A stretch of DNA of 64,000 bases, from assembly GCA_030686995.1 (NCBI GenBank), contig CM060703.1, forward strand, positions 1,458,501 through 1,522,500. Direction: 5' to 3'. This document shows positions 60,869 to 64,000 of the stretch, one piece after another; positions within the stretch are counted from its first letter, which is position 1; every line of letters begins with the position of its first letter. The notes under the pieces were generated by a model. That model made no database searches, was not told where the DNA came from, and saw only the letters and a list, made by a program, of their open reading frames with translations. Origin of the DNA: Artemisia argyi (taxonomy: Eukaryota > Streptophyta > Magnoliopsida > Asterales > Asteraceae). Made by a program: the position numbers and the translations under genes.

Positions 60869-62873
60869 GTTAAAAATAAAAAATACAACCACTTTTCATT
60901 TAGCATTTATTTTTGGCGTCTTATTTTCATGATTTCATGAAGAAAATAAGCTTAGTTAATAAACAATTTGCATAATTACACTAAAATAATAATTATTATT
61001 TTATTTTATTTTAGGAAAGGTAGCAATTATATAAAACACACGCAAAACCGAGATACAAAGAAAAGACATCCCACCCCAGTTAATCAAGCAAATTAAGTGG
61101 AAGATGAGACCCACAATGAACTGACCACAATTTATCCGGACCTAAACTTAAAAGACTAAACTAAGTGACACATAGAAATTCTTGAAACATGGTACAAAAC
61201 TAAACTAAAGTACTAACTACATATGGAAATATTTTGTAGTGCATGTTTTAGAAACAAAAGACATTGCATATTGCCTCTAATGTGTGATTTCATTTTCAGT
61301 TTTTATATTGTACCTTTAAAAACTCGAGAACAAACATGTAAAGTTGAACATAAGATTTATTGATATTTATTAAGTTAAAGATTGTTTTAGTAGCATTTCA
61401 CCACGCAAGTGTACGACACAAAGCACGTTTCTATGATGTCTTGACAAAAGCACCCACAACTTTGACATTATTTTTCAGATTAGTATTCAAAAGTCAAATG
61501 TTTTTAGTTATCATAAAAGCTTTTAGATAACAAAAGTTTAAGTGTTCTTGTCAACTCTTGTGACATATTCATGCATGCCTCCATTTCGAGAAATAAAAAA
61601 TTAAACATGAGTTTCAAGTGTTCTTGAATCATATTCCACAATCAAAATGATGAATGGATTCATTCTAGAAAATAGAAATACTTTAACGGTGCTAAAAGAT
61701 CCAATGTCAGCGATATCTATCGTGTTACACTATTTGTAATATTATTGGCTCCTATTTGTGACCAAATAATTTAGTGGAAGACTAACAAGTAACAACATCA
61801 ATATAGGATTTAAATATCTTTTTAACTTTTTATTTTTATAATTTTTTATTATAAAATTACGAAACAGAAATTACGGAAAAATACGAAACACAAAATGATC
61901 AATAAAAAATTGTCTTATACGGTTAATATAGCGAGTAAAATGTTGTCCAAAGATACGCATAACACCACCTTATTTTTAAAAGCTGTTTTCCACGTATTTT
62001 TGGGTAGTTATGTAAAAAGGATATAATACTAAGAACATGAGAACGTAACATAATATTTTAATAATTATTTGATGCTTATGAAATGTGTAAACTTGGTGGT
62101 AGAAAAAAAGTAAAAAAAGATACCAACAAAAAAAGTTTATTATTACGGAGTACAAAGAGTTGTCTCCCGTTAAAAGGACATTTGTCGATAATGTGCTTTG
62201 GTTTTTCAATATATTTTTGTATAAGAATTACCCTCTTCCGATGTAAAACATCAAAGCCGTATATTGGGGTGTGTCAGGTATGCTACCGCATATTCGTTGT
62301 TTTAAAGAAAAGTGTGCTACCGCACATGATCTTAAATTGTTAAAGGCTTCAAAATATGCACCTAGTCATATATTTAAGACCTCGAAATTCATTTTCAACA
62401 AAAAATAACTCCTATGTTATACATATTTGTTAAAATTTAAGTTATATTACCATAAATTAAGATAACTTAATTGTTATATTTAAAGTATTGTGTATTTTGT
62501 TCTAATACTTGAGATAACTTAATTGTTATATTTAGTTATGATATACGTTTTTTCACATAAATTAAGTTACGCCTTGTCAAATACACTTGTTTTAAGATAT
62601 TTAATATTCTGGTATATAATGATCACATAGCTTACACGCCTCGACAATGCATACCTAAGTTTGCAAGACTATCCAATAAATGGGCCCCGTTACAACTCCT
62701 TCGCACCTTCCAATCCAATAATTCATTCTCATCCTTAAAACTACGTAGTATTACTTTTAGTATTTCATTTTTATACTATTGATATATATGATTTTTTTTT
62801 CCAAATAACATAATCCAACCTAAAGTTATCCGGTGCATTAGCATATTTATTACCAGAAAGTCACTCACGCTCT

Positions 62874-62875
<2 letters not shown>

Positions 62876-62918
<43 letters not shown>
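62876..62918. repeat. T(43) homopolymer
   Basis: Forty-three consecutive T, with no TSD recognised around it. Confidence 0.95.
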
Positions 62919-62922
<4 letters not shown>

Positions 62923-62939
62923 ATAAAAATGATATGTAA

Positions 62940-63262
62940 AGAAAAGAAATGAAATGAAAAGAAAGTTGCATTTATATTTCATATTCTCGAGTTGAAGGAA
63001 AATAAAGGGAAATGGAAAGAAAATAAATAAAGTCATGTTCTCGAGTCGGGAGGAAAAGAAAGAAAAAAATAAAAAATTATAGTTATGCTTTTTTAGACAT
63101 AAAAATACATCTATAAAAAGATATATAAAAAACCTCTTAATTTTTCTATGAAATCATTTCTATTCCCTTTCTTATCCATTTGATAAAAACTCGAGAACAT
63201 AATAATTTTTTTATTTCCTTTCATTTTCTTTCTTTTTTATAAAAAAACAAACTCGAAAACGT
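62940..63262. repeat. Inverted-repeat block with four TTCTCGAGT motifs
   Basis: TTCTCGAGT near 62984 and 63034 lies in purine-rich sequence on the plus strand; the reverse complement ACTCGAGAA near 63188 and a variant ACTCGAAAA near 63251 lie in pyrimidine-rich sequence. The two halves are diverged inverted copies, consistent with a MITE having duplicated terminal repeats. Confidence 0.5.
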
Positions 63263-64000
63263 ATCATAATGGAAGACTTAACAAAAATAAAGTGGGTGAC
63301 ATGTAAATCAATGGGCCATTTATTTATTTTCTTTTTATTTTGTTTCGTTAGTGATAGTTGACCTCAAACCTACAAGAGAATAAATAAAAAAGAACATGCA
63401 AACCCCACTTATCTTAATTTTTAGTGAAATTTTCTGTATTGCGTTAACATATAAAAGCTATTTTATAACCTTACAATTTTCGGTTACAGCTACAACCTAA
63501 CCTTTGTATAACAGTTGTTATGAATACATAAACAAGAAATTATACATTTTAAAAAATGATGCATTGTAAAAGTTTAAACGGGTTATGAGATTATGCTGAT
63601 GTGCAGTGTATTAAATTTTGAAGGATTCGGTAAAAACCTCGAATAAGCGAAGCTAAATGAGCTCGAGTTTTATAATACTTAAATGAACCGAGCTCAAGTT
63701 GTGGGAGGCTCGGGCTCGGCTTGGGCTTGTTTTCACCCTTACTTTGTTACACTTGATTTTATATTTAAGAGTATAAGACTGTTGGTGATGAGACCGAACC
63801 ATTCGCTATTCGGTCGGTCTAGCAAAAAAAGATCCCCTTGCTACGACAACCGAACAAAACGCGCCCCCCCCCTCCTGAAATTGAATGTTTTGGTCTTTTG
63901 CATGACCGAAAGAATGGAAAGTGTTTGCGTGTGTGCTTTTATTATTATTGTTATTTTTTTTGTGAGTTTATTTTTTGTTGTAACCATGGTCTCATTACTA

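Larger units (their letters stand above)
59936..64000. other. Intergenic region to the window end, no gene
   Basis: Contains a foldback MITE (60722-60868), a direct repeat of about 40 bp (from about 60622 and 60674, sharing GGGTGTTTCTAACTTGTG-like sequence), a T(43) run and an inverted-repeat purine/pyrimidine block (62940-63260). The last 200 bp resemble Harbinger-like or hAT debris but have no clear ends. Confidence 0.45.

Overview
This is a gene-poor, AT-rich, repeat-rich window of a flowering-plant nuclear genome, most likely a dicot. The evidence is spliced genes with GT-AG introns, plant-specific families (plastid glutamyl-tRNA reductase, a WAV3-type RING/vWA protein, a bHLH93-type regulator) and plant DNA transposons (CACTA, hAT, PIF/Harbinger-like, Stowaway, Mutator-like). 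The exact family or species cannot be read from the sequence; an asterid would fit but is only an impression.

Three host genes are supported. (1) 886-2430 (+): the two 3' coding exons of a HEMA glutamyl-tRNA reductase; the transit-peptide exon is not in the window. (2) 5250-7603 (-): a complete two-exon WAV3-like RING-finger/von Willebrand A protein of 746 residues, whose coding exon holds unusually strong perfect inverted repeats. (3) 56652-58991 (+): a complete four-exon bHLH93/bHLH61-like transcription factor of 331 residues, with a transposon inside intron 3. The three genes do not form a functional unit.

The remaining sequence is mostly transposable elements and their remains. 8.5-10.2 kb: a hAT-like relic carrying a Stowaway, then a Helitron-like element. 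11-20 kb: a string of short non-autonomous elements, several with exact target-site duplications (TSDs). 20434-27689: a complete CACTA element with matching termini and a CTA TSD, holding a badly broken tnp2 transposase and a second spliced gene with clean splice sites. 31.2-31.7 kb: a nearly perfect 268-bp tandem duplication. 33.6-34.9 kb: a nest of four or five elements, with hAT inside hAT inside a Harbinger-like element. 35.9-41.4 kb: a large non-coding region bounded by an inverted repeat. 41522-42266: a miniature LTR retrotransposon (TRIM) with PBS, PPT and TSD. 44516-44596: an almost perfect 36-bp-arm hairpin resembling a miRNA precursor. 48.5-50.2 kb: a decayed LINE-type DUF4283/zinc-knuckle protein without reverse transcriptase, beside an orphan promoter-like stretch. 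50-56.5 kb and 59-64 kb: intergenic DNA with further MITEs.

No CRISPR array, tRNA, rRNA, prokaryotic gene cluster or obviously new enzymatic system was found. The best leads are structural: the hairpin at 44.5 kb, the inverted repeats inside the WAV3-like coding exon, the nested insertions at 34 kb, the composite TRIM, and the TGACGNCGTCA array inside the 35.9-41.4 kb region.
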